Source: Chitinophaga pinensis DSM 2588 (GTDB taxonomy: Bacteria > Bacteroidota > Bacteroidia > Chitinophagales > Chitinophagaceae). From it: a stretch of DNA of 64,000 nt. The stretch spans positions 3,590,001 through 3,654,000 of the forward strand of contig NC_013132.1 in NCBI RefSeq assembly GCF_000024005.1, written 5' to 3'. Made by a program: the position numbers and the translations under genes. Positions 8,806 to 17,030 of this stretch are shown one piece after another (positions within the stretch are counted from its first letter, which is position 1; each line of letters opens with the position of its first letter). The notes under the pieces are model-generated. The model saw only the letters and a program-made list of their open reading frames with translations. It made no database searches and was not told the origin of the DNA.

Positions 8806-8843
8806 AACTTTTATTAGTATATACAGTTGTAGGTTTAACAGGA

Positions 8844-8876
8844 GACCGGGATAGTCTTATCCCGGTCCTTTTATTT
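8844..8876 (+). terminator. Intrinsic terminator of the efflux operon
   Basis: GACCGGGATA (8844-8853) pairs perfectly with TATCCCGGTC (8858-8867) across a 4-base loop and is followed by a T-rich tail. It lies between the convergent permease and MocR genes. Confidence 0.85.
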
Positions 8877-10302
8877 ATGATAGCTTTCTGATAAGTCTGC
8901 CCAGTGTTTTGAGTCCGTCGTCCATCTGTTTGCTCCAGGGATTACTATAGCTGATACGCATACAGTTTGTATAACGATCCTGTAAAGAGAATATCCTGCC
9001 GGGTGCAAAAGATATCTTATGCTTGATTGCCTGTTCATACAACTCATATGTATTCACTTTCGGATTCAGTTCCACCCATAGTACAAAACCTCCCTGCGGA
9101 CGAGACACGCAGCAATCCTCCGGAAAATACTCTCTGATCGCCTGCAGGTGTCGCATATACTGTGTATGCAGGGCTTTACGCATTCCTCTCAGGTGATGCT
9201 CATAGCGGTCATTTTCGAGGAAACAGGCAATTGCTGCACCCGGAAGGGAAGGAGAGGAGATAGAGTGATGCCTTTTCAGGTTCAGTACTTTCTCCAGGTA
9301 TCTGCCGGGAATTGTCCAGCCTACACGATAACCCGGTGCGACGGACTTGGAAAAGGAATTACATAACAACACAAGTCCATTGGTATCGAAAGTTTTGCAG
9401 ACACCAGGACGTTCTTTACCAAAGTACATATCCCCATAAATATCGTCCTCTATTAATGGGATCTCATATTTCTCCAGTAACCTCACCAGTTCACGCTTAT
9501 GTGTGTCCGGCATACAGGCGCCCAGCGGATTGGTGAAATTGGTCACAAAGAGACAGGCTTTGATCTTAAACTTGGGAATAGCCTTATCCAGGTATTCCAG
9601 GTCGACCCCTGTACCAGGATGCGTAGGTATTTCCAGCACCTTCAGTCCAAGCGTTTCTGCCAGCTGGAGGGAACCATAATACGCCGGGCTTTCAATCGCA
9701 ATCGTATCTCCCTGTTGCGTAACGGCTGACAAACAAAGTGTCAGCGCATCCATACAACCACTTGTAGTAACGATCTCATCTTCACTGACAGCACCACCCC
9801 ACAGAATAGAATTACGGGCTATTTGTCTGCGGAGATCAGGATTCCCCTGCACAGGCTCATATCCCACACCCGCAAAAGGTGTTTTCCGCAGCGCCTGTAT
9901 AAGTGCTTTAGAGATTTTGGCAGCCGGCAACATCGACTCCGGCGGCGCAGCAGAAGCAAACCGGGTAATATTTTCCAATCTCATATCCTGAGAAACCTGT
10001 GTCACCATTTCATGCACAGTAACCTCCGAAGGCTTTTTAACAGCCTCACAGACTTTAGGCATCTCCGGCATCCGCCGCGGACTAAAGATGACATAGTACC
10101 CCGACTTAGGACGGGATTCAATAAGTCCCTTCGCTTCCAGATGATAATAAGCCTGAAAAGCAGTACTCATACTAACTCCCTGTTCCTCGCTCATGGTACG
10201 AACAGAAGGAAGCTTGTCTCCAATTTTCAATACGTCTTTGGCAATAAGTTGCTCCAGTTTGTCGGCAATCTGAAGATAAAGATGTTCAGCGGTTTTTAAC
10301 AT
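8875..10302 (-). CDS. MocR-family regulator (GntR HTH plus PLP-binding aminotransferase domain)
   Basis: 475 residues. A GntR winged helix (about 1-75; VLKIGDKLPSVRTMSEEQGV) is fused to a full fold-type I aminotransferase domain. Unlike the MocR protein at the left end of the window, this one keeps the PLP lysine, in NSFSKSVAPGYRVGW (Lys319). ATPase-like or other extra domains are absent. Its promoter carries two copies of an ACTGATCTGGT-like motif, and variants of the same motif lie before the PLP-dependent decarboxylase gene 2.5 kb away. The decarboxylase/exporter operon is therefore a probable target. The effector is unknown; an amino acid or amine is plausible by analogy with GabR and TauR. 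Confidence 0.92.
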   Translation of the reverse strand: MLKTAEHLYLQIADKLEQLIAKDVLKIGDKLPSVRTMSEEQGVSMSTAFQAYYHLEAKGLIESRPKSGYYVIFSPRRMPEMPKVCEAVKKPSEVTVHEMVTQVSQDMRLENITRFASAAPPESMLPAAKISKALIQALRKTPFAGVGYEPVQGNPDLRRQIARNSILWGGAVSEDEIVTTSGCMDALTLCLSAVTQQGDTIAIESPAYYGSLQLAETLGLKVLEIPTHPGTGVDLEYLDKAIPKFKIKACLFVTNFTNPLGACMPDTHKRELVRLLEKYEIPLIEDDIYGDMYFGKERPGVCKTFDTNGLVLLCNSFSKSVAPGYRVGWTIPGRYLEKVLNLKRHHSISSPSLPGAAIACFLENDRYEHHLRGMRKALHTQYMRHLQAIREYFPEDCCVSRPQGGFVLWVELNPKVNTYELYEQAIKHKISFAPGRIFSLQDRYTNCMRISYSNPWSKQMDDGLKTLGRLIRKLS

Positions 10303-10312
10303 GGCTATTGGT

Positions 10313-10359
10313 TGAACTGATCTGGTTCAAATGTAAGTAAATTTAAACTGATATGGTTT
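10313..10359. promoter_or_regulatory. MocR operator: two TGAT(C/A)TG-centred repeats
   Basis: Site 1 is TGAAC-TGATCTG-GTTCA (10313-10329) and site 2 is AAAC-TGATATG-GTTT (10345-10359). Both place an inverted pair of arms around a 7-base core, and the ACTGAT starts are 31 bp apart, about three helical turns. They lie 11 to 57 bases upstream of the MocR start. Related sites occur at 12849-12912. Confidence 0.65.
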
Positions 10360-10507
10360 CCGCATTTTGGGGTGTTATACACTCCAGGATATTGCCGATA
10401 CACACCATATAAGCCACAGTATGATACGTAAGCATAGCAATTACCCAGACTTAGGCTCACTCCCTATTGTTATAGAAAAACAATAAATCAGTTATCCGAC
10501 AGTATCT

Positions 10508-10568
10508 GCTTTGGGTTTCAGATGGAGCCAAAGGGCTTTAGCCCGTCGGCCCATCTGAAACCCAAAGC
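10508..10568. repeat. 61-bp inverted repeat with 18-bp perfect arms
   Basis: GCTTTGGGTTTCAGATGG at 10508-10525 is exactly complementary to 10551-10568. The 25-base centre can fold further (GGGC..GCCC nested inside GCC..GGC). A degraded copy of the right arm seems to lie at about 10630-10665 (CGGCCATCTGCAACTC). No T run follows, so this is more like a REP-type or palindromic dispersed element than a terminator. The 505-base gap 10303-10807 otherwise holds only the MocR operator and the operator array before the ArsR-Ada gene. Confidence 0.7.
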
Positions 10569-10758
10569 AACGCCCCTGTCTCAACCAGTCCTTCAAACAG
10601 GTGATACCACAAATAGCTAGGACACCAGTCCATCGGCCATCTGCAACTCTAAACGACGCCAATCCTTTAAACGTCTCATACCTCCCAATAACTATTAACC
10701 TAAACCCCCAGGAACCACCTCAATCGCCTCAACTAGGTAATTTCATACGAAATATATT

Positions 10759-10808
10759 TTGCGCAACTATAAAATTGCATAATTTTATGCAACTAAAAAA
10801 TTGCGCAA
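10759..10808. promoter_or_regulatory. Three-palindrome operator array with 21-bp spacing
   Basis: TTGCGCAA (10759-10766), TTGCATAA-TT-TTATGCAA (10775-10792) and TTGCGCAA again (10801-10808) have centres exactly 21 bp apart, which is two turns of B-DNA, so a regulator would bind the same face at all three. The last base of the third site is the A of the ATG start codon. The natural candidate is the ArsR-Ada protein encoded immediately downstream. Confidence 0.75.
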
Positions 10809-11338
10809 TGGACGAGCTATTTAAAGGCGTCGCCGATCCGGTAAGAAGAGAAATCCTGTCACTGCTGCGTCTGCAGCCGCTAAACGTGAACCAGATCAAC
10901 GAGCACTTCAAGGAGATCTCTCGTCAGGCAGTTTCAAAACACTTACAATTCCTGGAAGAAAGCGGCTGGATAAAGATCTACCAGGCTGGCAGAGAACGCT
11001 ACGGTTATCTGAATAAAGCCGCATTTTATGCACTGAAAGAGTGGCTGGACGCTTATCTCCAATGGGGAGAACGCTCGCTGGAGAACGATCACGGCGTGTT
11101 CGTGGAAGAGGCTGCATACAAGCAGGGATCGCCGCTAACCCAACCCGTGATGCTGCAGGCTATGCTGAGTAAGGATAAAGATTTCGACGGACTTTTCTAC
11201 AACGCAGTCAGGACTACCGGTATATTCTGCAAGCCCTCTTGCTTTGCAAATCCACGTCCGGATAACGTAACATTTTACATCACCAGGGAAGAGGCATTGA
11301 AAAACGGATATCGTGCCTGCAAACGCTGCAAGCCCTGA
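10808..11338 (+). CDS. ArsR-type HTH fused to an Ada metal-binding (methylphosphotriester sensor) domain
   Basis: 176 residues. Residues 1-85 are an ArsR/HTH_20 winged helix (MDELFKGVADPVRREILSLL; then ISRQAVSKHLQFLEESGWI). Residues 120-176 match the N-terminal zinc domain of Ada: VRTTGIFCKPSC (Cys141, Cys145), NVTFYITREEAL, and CKRCKP (Cys171, Cys174). In E. coli Ada this Cys4 zinc site takes a methyl group from DNA phosphotriesters and turns the protein into an activator, but its DNA-binding part is an AraC HTH. Here the AraC part is replaced by an ArsR one. I chose ATG at 10808 because the domain starts there; the frame is open further upstream without similarity. AlkA and Ogt genes follow in the same orientation, giving a split Ada regulon. 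Confidence 0.88.
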   Translation: MDELFKGVADPVRREILSLLRLQPLNVNQINEHFKEISRQAVSKHLQFLEESGWIKIYQAGRERYGYLNKAAFYALKEWLDAYLQWGERSLENDHGVFVEEAAYKQGSPLTQPVMLQAMLSKDKDFDGLFYNAVRTTGIFCKPSCFANPRPDNVTFYITREEALKNGYRACKRCKP

Positions 11339-11354
11339 CAAAACCAGGAAACAC

Positions 11355-12263
11355 ATGAAGAACAGCCGATTGATACATATACCTGTTACAGATCATGATA
11401 ACTTCTCATTCGCAGAATGCCTGGTGTTTCTGAGCAGATCGGAGAAAGAATGTCTGCACTATGTACAGGATAATGCGGTACAGAAAATGGTGATATCCAA
11501 CGGACACCCTGTATTGCTGGAAATCAGTGATGATCCTGCTGCCAAGGCATTGAAGGCAAGGGTGCTGGACGGACCTGGCGAAGACATCGACGACGCGCAT
11601 ATTATAAAGTATATCAGCCATTGGTTACACCTGGAAGCTGATTTGCGGCCATTTTATAAGTTCGCAAAGAAGGATGCTGTCTTAAAGCCATTAGCTGACC
11701 GTTATAAGGGATTGCGACTGATCGGCATTCCTGATTTGTTTGAAGCGCTGACATGGAGTATTACCGGACAACAGATCACCCTGGGATTCGCCTATACATT
11801 ACGGCAGCGGTTTATCCAGGCATTCGGTCATCACGCTGTAATAAATGGGAAAGACTATTATGTCTATCCACATCCGGCAGTAGTTGCATCACTGGAACCT
11901 GCGTCATTGATAGCCATGCAGTTCTCACGTAGTAAGGCGGACTATATCATAGGACTGGCAAAAGCGATGACTGGTGGTCTGCTGACGGATAAGCAGTTAT
12001 GGGAAATGGATTACCAGCAGGCAAGAGCGCATCTGATCTCTTTCAGGGGGATTGGTAACTGGTCCGCCAATTATGTGCTGATGAAATATCACCGTCATCA
12101 CGAGGCATTACCGCTGGAGGACGCCGGACTACATAATGCGTTGAAGCAACAGTTACAGCTGACAGCTAAACCGTCGCTGGCAGACGTAAAAGCATACACA
12201 GGGCATTGGCGGGAATATGCCGCATATGCCACCTTTTATTTATGGAGATCATTAATGCAATAG
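11355..12263 (+). CDS. alkA: DNA-3-methyladenine glycosylase II (AlkA-type HhH-GPD)
   Basis: 302 residues. The helix-hairpin-helix is ISFRGIGNWSANYVL (about 228-242), followed by LPLEDAGLH, in which Asp256 occupies the place of the catalytic aspartate of AlkA. WSITGQQITLGFAYTLRQRF is the conserved central helix of the family. The protein should excise alkylated purines such as 3-methyladenine. It starts with ATG 17 bases after the ArsR-Ada stop (the frame also opens upstream inside that gene). It lacks the Ada-type N-terminal domain, which is encoded separately by the preceding gene. Confidence 0.9.
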   Translation: MKNSRLIHIPVTDHDNFSFAECLVFLSRSEKECLHYVQDNAVQKMVISNGHPVLLEISDDPAAKALKARVLDGPGEDIDDAHIIKYISHWLHLEADLRPFYKFAKKDAVLKPLADRYKGLRLIGIPDLFEALTWSITGQQITLGFAYTLRQRFIQAFGHHAVINGKDYYVYPHPAVVASLEPASLIAMQFSRSKADYIIGLAKAMTGGLLTDKQLWEMDYQQARAHLISFRGIGNWSANYVLMKYHRHHEALPLEDAGLHNALKQQLQLTAKPSLADVKAYTGHWREYAAYATFYLWRSLMQ

Positions 12264-12291
12264 TGTTATAACATCTTCAATACTGATTATT

Positions 12292-12780
12292 ATGACGATA
12301 GAACATATCCATATTATTACTACGCCGGTAGGGTCTCTGACGATTATTGGAAATGACCATGCGATCAATACGCTCACTTTTAAGGAAGGAAGAGTCCCTA
12401 CACAGGAGCCACTATCCGATATCATGCTACAATGTGTGGAAGAAATAAATGCTTATTTCGCAGGTAGTTTACAGGGATTCAATTTTCCGGTTGCACAACC
12501 AGGAACCGAGTTCCAACAAACAGTGTGGCAACAACTGAAAGACATCCCGTATGGCCAGACGATCTCCTATCTGCAGCTGGCTAAACGTATCAATAATCCG
12601 AAGAGTATCCGTGCGGTAGGGACGACTAATGGCAAGAACAGGATTGCAATCGTAGTACCTTGTCATCGTGTAATAGGCAGCGATGGTTCGCTGACCGGAT
12701 ATGCAGGTGGATTGTGGCGCAAGAAATGGCTGCTGGAGCATGAAATCAAACAGAAATTCGGTTCACTGGAGCTGTTTTGA
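12292..12780 (+). CDS. ogt: Methylated-DNA-protein-cysteine methyltransferase (Ogt/AGT)
   Basis: 162 residues, a normal AGT length. The active-site motif is VVPCHRVIGSDGSLTGYAGG with acceptor Cys124. The HTH region has FQQTVWQQLKDIPYGQTISY and the arginine-finger region has NNPKSIRAVGTTNGKN. It repairs O6-methylguanine by suicidal methyl transfer. It lies 28 bases after alkA and probably belongs to the same operon. With the sensor and glycosylase genes it reconstitutes the functions of the adaptive response. Confidence 0.93.
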   Translation: MTIEHIHIITTPVGSLTIIGNDHAINTLTFKEGRVPTQEPLSDIMLQCVEEINAYFAGSLQGFNFPVAQPGTEFQQTVWQQLKDIPYGQTISYLQLAKRINNPKSIRAVGTTNGKNRIAIVVPCHRVIGSDGSLTGYAGGLWRKKWLLEHEIKQKFGSLELF

Positions 12781-12848
12781 TACAACAATAATATTCCGCA
12801 AGAAAACAAAACTTAAATAAAGCGAAACATAACATACCGAAAGTATCA

Positions 12849-12912
12849 ACTGATCTAGTCCCTGAAATTTCAAATCTGATCTGGTCAAAAATTACAAAAC
12901 TGAATCTGTTTT
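12849..12912. promoter_or_regulatory. Three MocR-like sites before the decarboxylase operon
   Basis: ACTGATCTAGT (12849-12859), TCTGATCTGGT (12875-12885) and AAAAC-TGAATCT-GTTTT (12896-12912) resemble the two sites in the promoter of the MocR gene that ends at 10302. The third has the same arms-around-a-7-base-core form. They sit 61 to 124 bases before the decarboxylase ATG. This suggests co-regulation by that MocR protein. Confidence 0.6.
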
Positions 12913-12972
12913 ATATCCCGGAATTATTCCAATTTTGAAGTCTGATACCCATTCACCATAAATCCACCTCAG

Positions 12973-14385
12973 ATGAATCAGTTATTGAACCAGGATCTAC
13001 AGCAATTAGATAATTTCTTACAGGAGATTAAGGATTACAGCGTGTTATTCTTATCCAGCGTAGAGACCTTGCCAGTCAAGGCGGCGACTGCTTCATTTGA
13101 GAATTTTGATCTTCCGCGAAAGGGAATGGGGGCGATGCATACGCTTTCACAATTCAGAAAGAGATACGAAGAACATCTCGCGGGGAATAGTGGTCCGCGT
13201 AACTGGGGCTTTGTAACGGGAGGCGCAACGATACCAGCGATCGCCGGAGACTGGCTGACATCCGTCTTCGATATGAACGCATCAGACAGAGACATACCGC
13301 CATTCAAAATAGAAACAGAAACCATCTCAATGCTCCGGCAACTGTTTGGGTTGCCGGATGCTTTTTCCGGAAACTTTGTAACTGGGGCTACCATGGCAAA
13401 TTTCTCCGGATTGGCTATTGCAAGACAATGGTTAGGAAAGCAGCTGGGTGTTGATGTAGCACAGGAAGGAATGGCTGCATTGGCAAATGCAAAGATCGTT
13501 TCCTGTACACCACATTCCAGCAGTGTGAAATCAATGGCCATGTTAGGCTTTGGAAGAAATGCTCTGGTAAAGATTCCCGCCTTACCAGACAGAGAAGCAT
13601 TTGATATTGAAGCATTGAAAGAATACCTGTTGGCACATAAAGGAGAACCATTGATTGTGCTGGCGAGTGCAGGTACTGTTAATACAGTTGACTTTGATGA
13701 CCTGCAGGCAATTGTGGCATTGAAGAAAGAGTATAACTTCTGGCTACATGTGGATGCAGCCTTTGGCGCATTTGCAGCATGTGTCCCTGAATATAAGCAG
13801 CTGTTAGATGGATGGGAAGAGGCAGATAGTATCACTATTGATGCGCACAAGTGGCTCAATGTGCCTTATGATGCGGCAATGGTATTCACCCGCCATTTAC
13901 AGCTGCAGCTGGATACATTTAAGAATGTAGGCGCTGCTTACCTGGGCGATCCTGAGAAAGATTTTAAGTACAGCAATTATACACCTGAGAATTCACGACG
14001 ATTGCGTGCATTGCCGGCCTGGTTCACATTGGTGGCCTATGGCGCCGAAGGATATACAGCTATTGTGAATAATAATATACAGTTAGCCCGTCAGTTGGGA
14101 ACATTGATCAGTGAGAGTGATGCTTTCCACTTATTGGCCCCTGTCAGGTTATGCGTTGTTTGTTTTACGCTGCATGTAGCGGACGAAGAAAAACAGGCAG
14201 GCATCGATGCATTCCTGAAAGCATTGAATGATAGCGGTAAAGTTATGATGACGCCAACAGTTTATCAGGGCGTTCCGGCTATCCGCGCGGCATTCGTCAA
14301 CTGGCGCACTACAGAAAAGGATCTGACCATTGCATGGGAAGATATGCTGCAACAGGCAGCCGGGCCTACTGTAGAAGAAGACTGA
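12973..14385 (+). CDS. Pyridoxal-dependent decarboxylase (group II, aromatic/other L-amino acid type)
   Basis: 470 residues. WLHVDAAFGAFAACVPEY contains the PLP-binding aspartate and IDAHKWLNVPYDAAMVF contains the Schiff-base lysine (Lys293). GFVTGGATIPAIAGDWL and NFVTGATMANFSGLAIARQW are the conserved N-terminal segments. It belongs to the PLP-dependent decarboxylase family with tyrosine, DOPA, tryptophan and glutamate decarboxylases; the substrate cannot be settled. An EamA-type exporter follows after 33 bases and could export the product amine or the amino acid. MocR-like sites precede the gene. Confidence 0.9.
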   Translation: MNQLLNQDLQQLDNFLQEIKDYSVLFLSSVETLPVKAATASFENFDLPRKGMGAMHTLSQFRKRYEEHLAGNSGPRNWGFVTGGATIPAIAGDWLTSVFDMNASDRDIPPFKIETETISMLRQLFGLPDAFSGNFVTGATMANFSGLAIARQWLGKQLGVDVAQEGMAALANAKIVSCTPHSSSVKSMAMLGFGRNALVKIPALPDREAFDIEALKEYLLAHKGEPLIVLASAGTVNTVDFDDLQAIVALKKEYNFWLHVDAAFGAFAACVPEYKQLLDGWEEADSITIDAHKWLNVPYDAAMVFTRHLQLQLDTFKNVGAAYLGDPEKDFKYSNYTPENSRRLRALPAWFTLVAYGAEGYTAIVNNNIQLARQLGTLISESDAFHLLAPVRLCVVCFTLHVADEEKQAGIDAFLKALNDSGKVMMTPTVYQGVPAIRAAFVNWRTTEKDLTIAWEDMLQQAAGPTVEED

Positions 14386-14418
14386 TCTATTATTAATTCA
14401 CCATAACAACTTCGGAGT

Positions 14419-15336
14419 ATGAAAAAGTCAAACACGAATGCCTATATGGCATTGGTGCTGGTAAGTATTTTCTGGGGTACCACCTATCTGGCTTCCAGGA
14501 TTGGCGTACGCCACACGCACGGATTAATGCTGGCGGGAGTCAGACAAACAATCGCCGGTATCCTTTTAACCGGGTTCTTTTTGCTGAGAGGATTTAAGTT
14601 TCCGGAAAAGATTATTCTGTCACGTCTCTTTGTAATTGGGGTCATGATGCTTTGTATGAGCAATGGTTTAATTACGTGGGCCATGCAATACATTCCCAGT
14701 GGTCTTTGTGCAATTATTGTTGCAACAGTGCCTATCTGGATAACTATATTCAGTTATTTCCTGGTACAACGTACAAAATTTACCATCTTGCTGATAACAG
14801 GCATGTTGGTTGGATTACTGGGTGTGGGAGGGATCTTCTATGATTATCTGCCGAGCCTTGCAAATCCGGAGTTTCGGTTCGGTATTTTCCTGACCCTGAT
14901 CTCCTGTATCAGCTGGGCGATCGGTTCGGTACTGACGGCAAGATGGGCGCTCAAGATAAACTTTTTATACGGCGCCGGTTTTCAGATGCTGTTCAGTGGT
15001 ATTGTCATGACAGGGACAGCCATACTAATGGGGTATTCTTTACCGTTAGACGGTTTTAACAGGGAGCTTTGGGGGAGCATTTTTTATCTTGTCTTCTTCG
15101 GTTCCATACTGGGATACTCCTCCTATGTGTTCGCATTGAACAACCTGCCGACTTCCCTGGCTTCCGTATACGCCTATATTAATCCGATTGTGGCGGTATT
15201 ACTGGGATGGCTGATCCTGCAGGAGCACCTGAACTGGACAACAGGGCTTTCCTGCCTGGTAACCTTGGGCGGCGTTTATATGGTAAATATGGCTGTAAAC
15301 AGAAACAAAAAAGAATATGGAACCACTAAATCATGA
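14419..15336 (+). CDS. EamA/DMT-superfamily transporter
   Basis: 305 residues with ten hydrophobic segments arranged as two EamA repeats. The first repeat begins ALVLVSIFWGTTYLASRIGV; the second holds ISWAIGSVLTARWA and ends with LASVYAYINPIVAVLLGWLI. Members export amino acids and metabolites through the inner membrane. It lies between a PLP-dependent decarboxylase and a GNAT-DinB gene whose start overlaps its stop by 20 bases, so all three are probably one operon. Confidence 0.92.
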   Translation: MKKSNTNAYMALVLVSIFWGTTYLASRIGVRHTHGLMLAGVRQTIAGILLTGFFLLRGFKFPEKIILSRLFVIGVMMLCMSNGLITWAMQYIPSGLCAIIVATVPIWITIFSYFLVQRTKFTILLITGMLVGLLGVGGIFYDYLPSLANPEFRFGIFLTLISCISWAIGSVLTARWALKINFLYGAGFQMLFSGIVMTGTAILMGYSLPLDGFNRELWGSIFYLVFFGSILGYSSYVFALNNLPTSLASVYAYINPIVAVLLGWLILQEHLNWTTGLSCLVTLGGVYMVNMAVNRNKKEYGTTKS

Positions 15337-16249
15337 GGTTAGACTCATCGACTACATACCAGCTTATCAAGTGCATTTCGAACGACTGAACCGGTGGTGG
15401 ATAGAAAAGTATTTTACCGTAGAGCCGGTAGACGTGGACGTGCTTGGTAATCCTGATAAGCATATTCTCGCCAAAGGAGGAGACATTATTTTTGCCGCTG
15501 TAGGTGAAAATATTGTAGGAACAGTCGCCTTGAAACCAATAGACGCCGTTAGTGCAGAGATGACCAAGATGGCTGTGGACGAGGCTTATCAGGGACATAA
15601 GATAGGTTGGAAGCTGGCAAAAGGCATCCTGGACCTGGCCAGGAAAAAAGGATTGGAAAAGGTCATATTATACTCCAATACAAGATTGGCGCCTGCCATC
15701 ACGATGTATCAGAAGCTCGGATTTAGAGAAATTCCTGTGGAAGAGGGACGTTACGTGCGGAGTGATATCAAGATGGAGATCATTCTGGCCGAGGAAAATC
15801 CTCATTATATCATCGCGGAGGAACTTCTGAAAACGGTAAATGCGGCGTTACCGCTTTTACGTGAGATGTCAGAAATGACAGCAGCAGAGCGGTTTTCCAG
15901 GTATAAATGGAGTCCAAAGGAGATCGTCGGACATTTAATTGATTCAGCAATTAATAATAATGTTCGTTTTATACGATCACAACAAATATCTTTGCTGGAA
16001 ATTCCTGGCTATACACAGGAATTTTGGGTAAAGGGACAAGCCTGGCAGTTGAGCAGCTGGCAGGAAATTATTGAATTATGGGCGGTGATGAACAGACATC
16101 TGGCGTTAACAATACGCGCCATACCCGCCGGAGCACTAAACAACCTTATCAGTATTAATGAGAAAGAACCTGTCACACTGCAATATGTGGTGACGGATTA
16201 TTTGCATCATTTAAAACATCATCTATCACAAGTGAAAATAATATTATAA
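15317..16249 (+). CDS. GNAT acetyltransferase fused to a DinB-like domain
   Basis: 310 residues with two parts. Residues 1-155 are a GNAT domain: MTKMAVDEAYQGHKIGWKLA is the acetyl-CoA loop and LAPAITMYQKLGFREIPVEE the C-terminal motif. Residues 160-310 are a DinB-superfamily four-helix bundle with the usual metal-ligand histidines in PKEIVGHLIDSA and DYLHHLKHHLSQV. The two domains usually exist as separate proteins. The start overlaps the EamA stop by 20 bases, which indicates translational coupling. The substrate is unknown; an amine or thiol produced or exported by the operon is a reasonable guess. A terminator follows. Confidence 0.85.
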   Translation: MEPLNHEVRLIDYIPAYQVHFERLNRWWIEKYFTVEPVDVDVLGNPDKHILAKGGDIIFAAVGENIVGTVALKPIDAVSAEMTKMAVDEAYQGHKIGWKLAKGILDLARKKGLEKVILYSNTRLAPAITMYQKLGFREIPVEEGRYVRSDIKMEIILAEENPHYIIAEELLKTVNAALPLLREMSEMTAAERFSRYKWSPKEIVGHLIDSAINNNVRFIRSQQISLLEIPGYTQEFWVKGQAWQLSSWQEIIELWAVMNRHLALTIRAIPAGALNNLISINEKEPVTLQYVVTDYLHHLKHHLSQVKIIL

Positions 16250-16312
16250 AAGATACGATTTAGATTTAGGTATGATGTTCAAAAGGTATTTACCGCCGAC
16301 ATCTGGTTGACA

Positions 16313-16345
16313 CCGTCTCGTTTCTTAACGAGGCGGTTTTTTTTT
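16313..16345 (+). terminator. Intrinsic terminator of the decarboxylase operon
   Basis: CCGTCTCGTT (16313-16322) pairs with AACGAGGCGG (16327-16336), with a single T-G wobble, around a 4-base loop and is followed by nine T. It ends the decarboxylase/EamA/GNAT-DinB unit just before the NUDIX gene. Confidence 0.88.
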
Positions 16346-16359
16346 ATTTTCGTCCCTGT

Positions 16360-16929
16360 ATGGAAATGCAACAGAACCCCTGGACGATTTTGTCCAGCGA
16401 GAAGAAATACGATAATCCCTGGATAAAAGTGACAGAACACCAGGTGATCAACCCTTCCGGGGGTAATGGCATCTATGGCGTGGTACACTTTAAGAACGCC
16501 GCAATCGGCGTGGTGGCCCTGGATGAACACAATAATATATACCTGGTAGGGCAGTATCGCTTCCCACTTGAACAATTCAGCTGGGAGATTCCCGAAGGCG
16601 GTGGGCCATTAGGCATAGATCCGTTATTGGGAGCTCAGCGGGAATTGCTGGAAGAAACGGGTCTGGTAGCTGCAGACTGGCAACCCATTGTCCACATGCA
16701 CCTGTCCAATTCAGTCTCAGATGAAGCGGCTGTGATATTTCTGGCCCGTAACCTGGAACAGCGCGAGGCAGAACCAGAAGAAACTGAACAATTGTTCACT
16801 AAGAAAGTGCCTTTTGAGACCGCTTATCAGATGGTGAAAAACCATGAAATCACTGATTCCATGTCTGTTGCCGCCATTCTGAAGCTAAAACTGATGATGT
16901 TGGAAGGCGAGATTCAGTCAGCCTTGTAG
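16360..16929 (+). CDS. NUDIX hydrolase (ADP-ribose pyrophosphatase-like)
   Basis: 189 residues. The Nudix box is carried by EGGGPLGIDPLLGAQRELLE plus ETGLV; the catalytic REXXEE core (RELLEE) is intact, while the first glutamate of the consensus box is replaced by Ile followed by Asp. YLVGQYRFPLEQFSWEIPEG is typical of the ADP-ribose/NDP-sugar pyrophosphatase branch. It starts 15 bases after the preceding terminator, with TTTTTATTTTCG as the only promoter-like sequence. It probably hydrolyses nucleoside diphosphate sugars or ADP-ribose; the exact substrate is open. Confidence 0.9.
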   Translation: MEMQQNPWTILSSEKKYDNPWIKVTEHQVINPSGGNGIYGVVHFKNAAIGVVALDEHNNIYLVGQYRFPLEQFSWEIPEGGGPLGIDPLLGAQRELLEETGLVAADWQPIVHMHLSNSVSDEAAVIFLARNLEQREAEPEETEQLFTKKVPFETAYQMVKNHEITDSMSVAAILKLKLMMLEGEIQSAL

Positions 16930-16973
16930 CTTAGAAATACGGGATATTAGCTGTCAGTTTATAGGAATCGGAA

Positions 16974-17001
16974 ATTCCTAATTCCTAATTCGTAATTCCT
17001 A
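16974..17001. repeat. Tandem 7-bp repeat (ATTCCTA x4)
   Basis: Four units, ATTCCTA, ATTCCTA, ATTCGTA and ATTCCTA, sit head to tail 30 bases before the rRNA methyltransferase start. The copy number could vary by slippage and alter the promoter region. Confidence 0.7.
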
Positions 17002-17030
17002 ATTGACTATAAATTCCGTTCTTTGCAGTA

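Noticed and set aside
13035..13859. Long minus-strand reading frame
   Set aside because: It lies entirely inside the decarboxylase gene, whose plus-strand product has full family motifs; the minus-strand product shows none and is a shadow of codon bias.
16279..16575. Minus-strand frame over the NUDIX start
   Set aside because: Antisense to the NUDIX gene and across a clear terminator.
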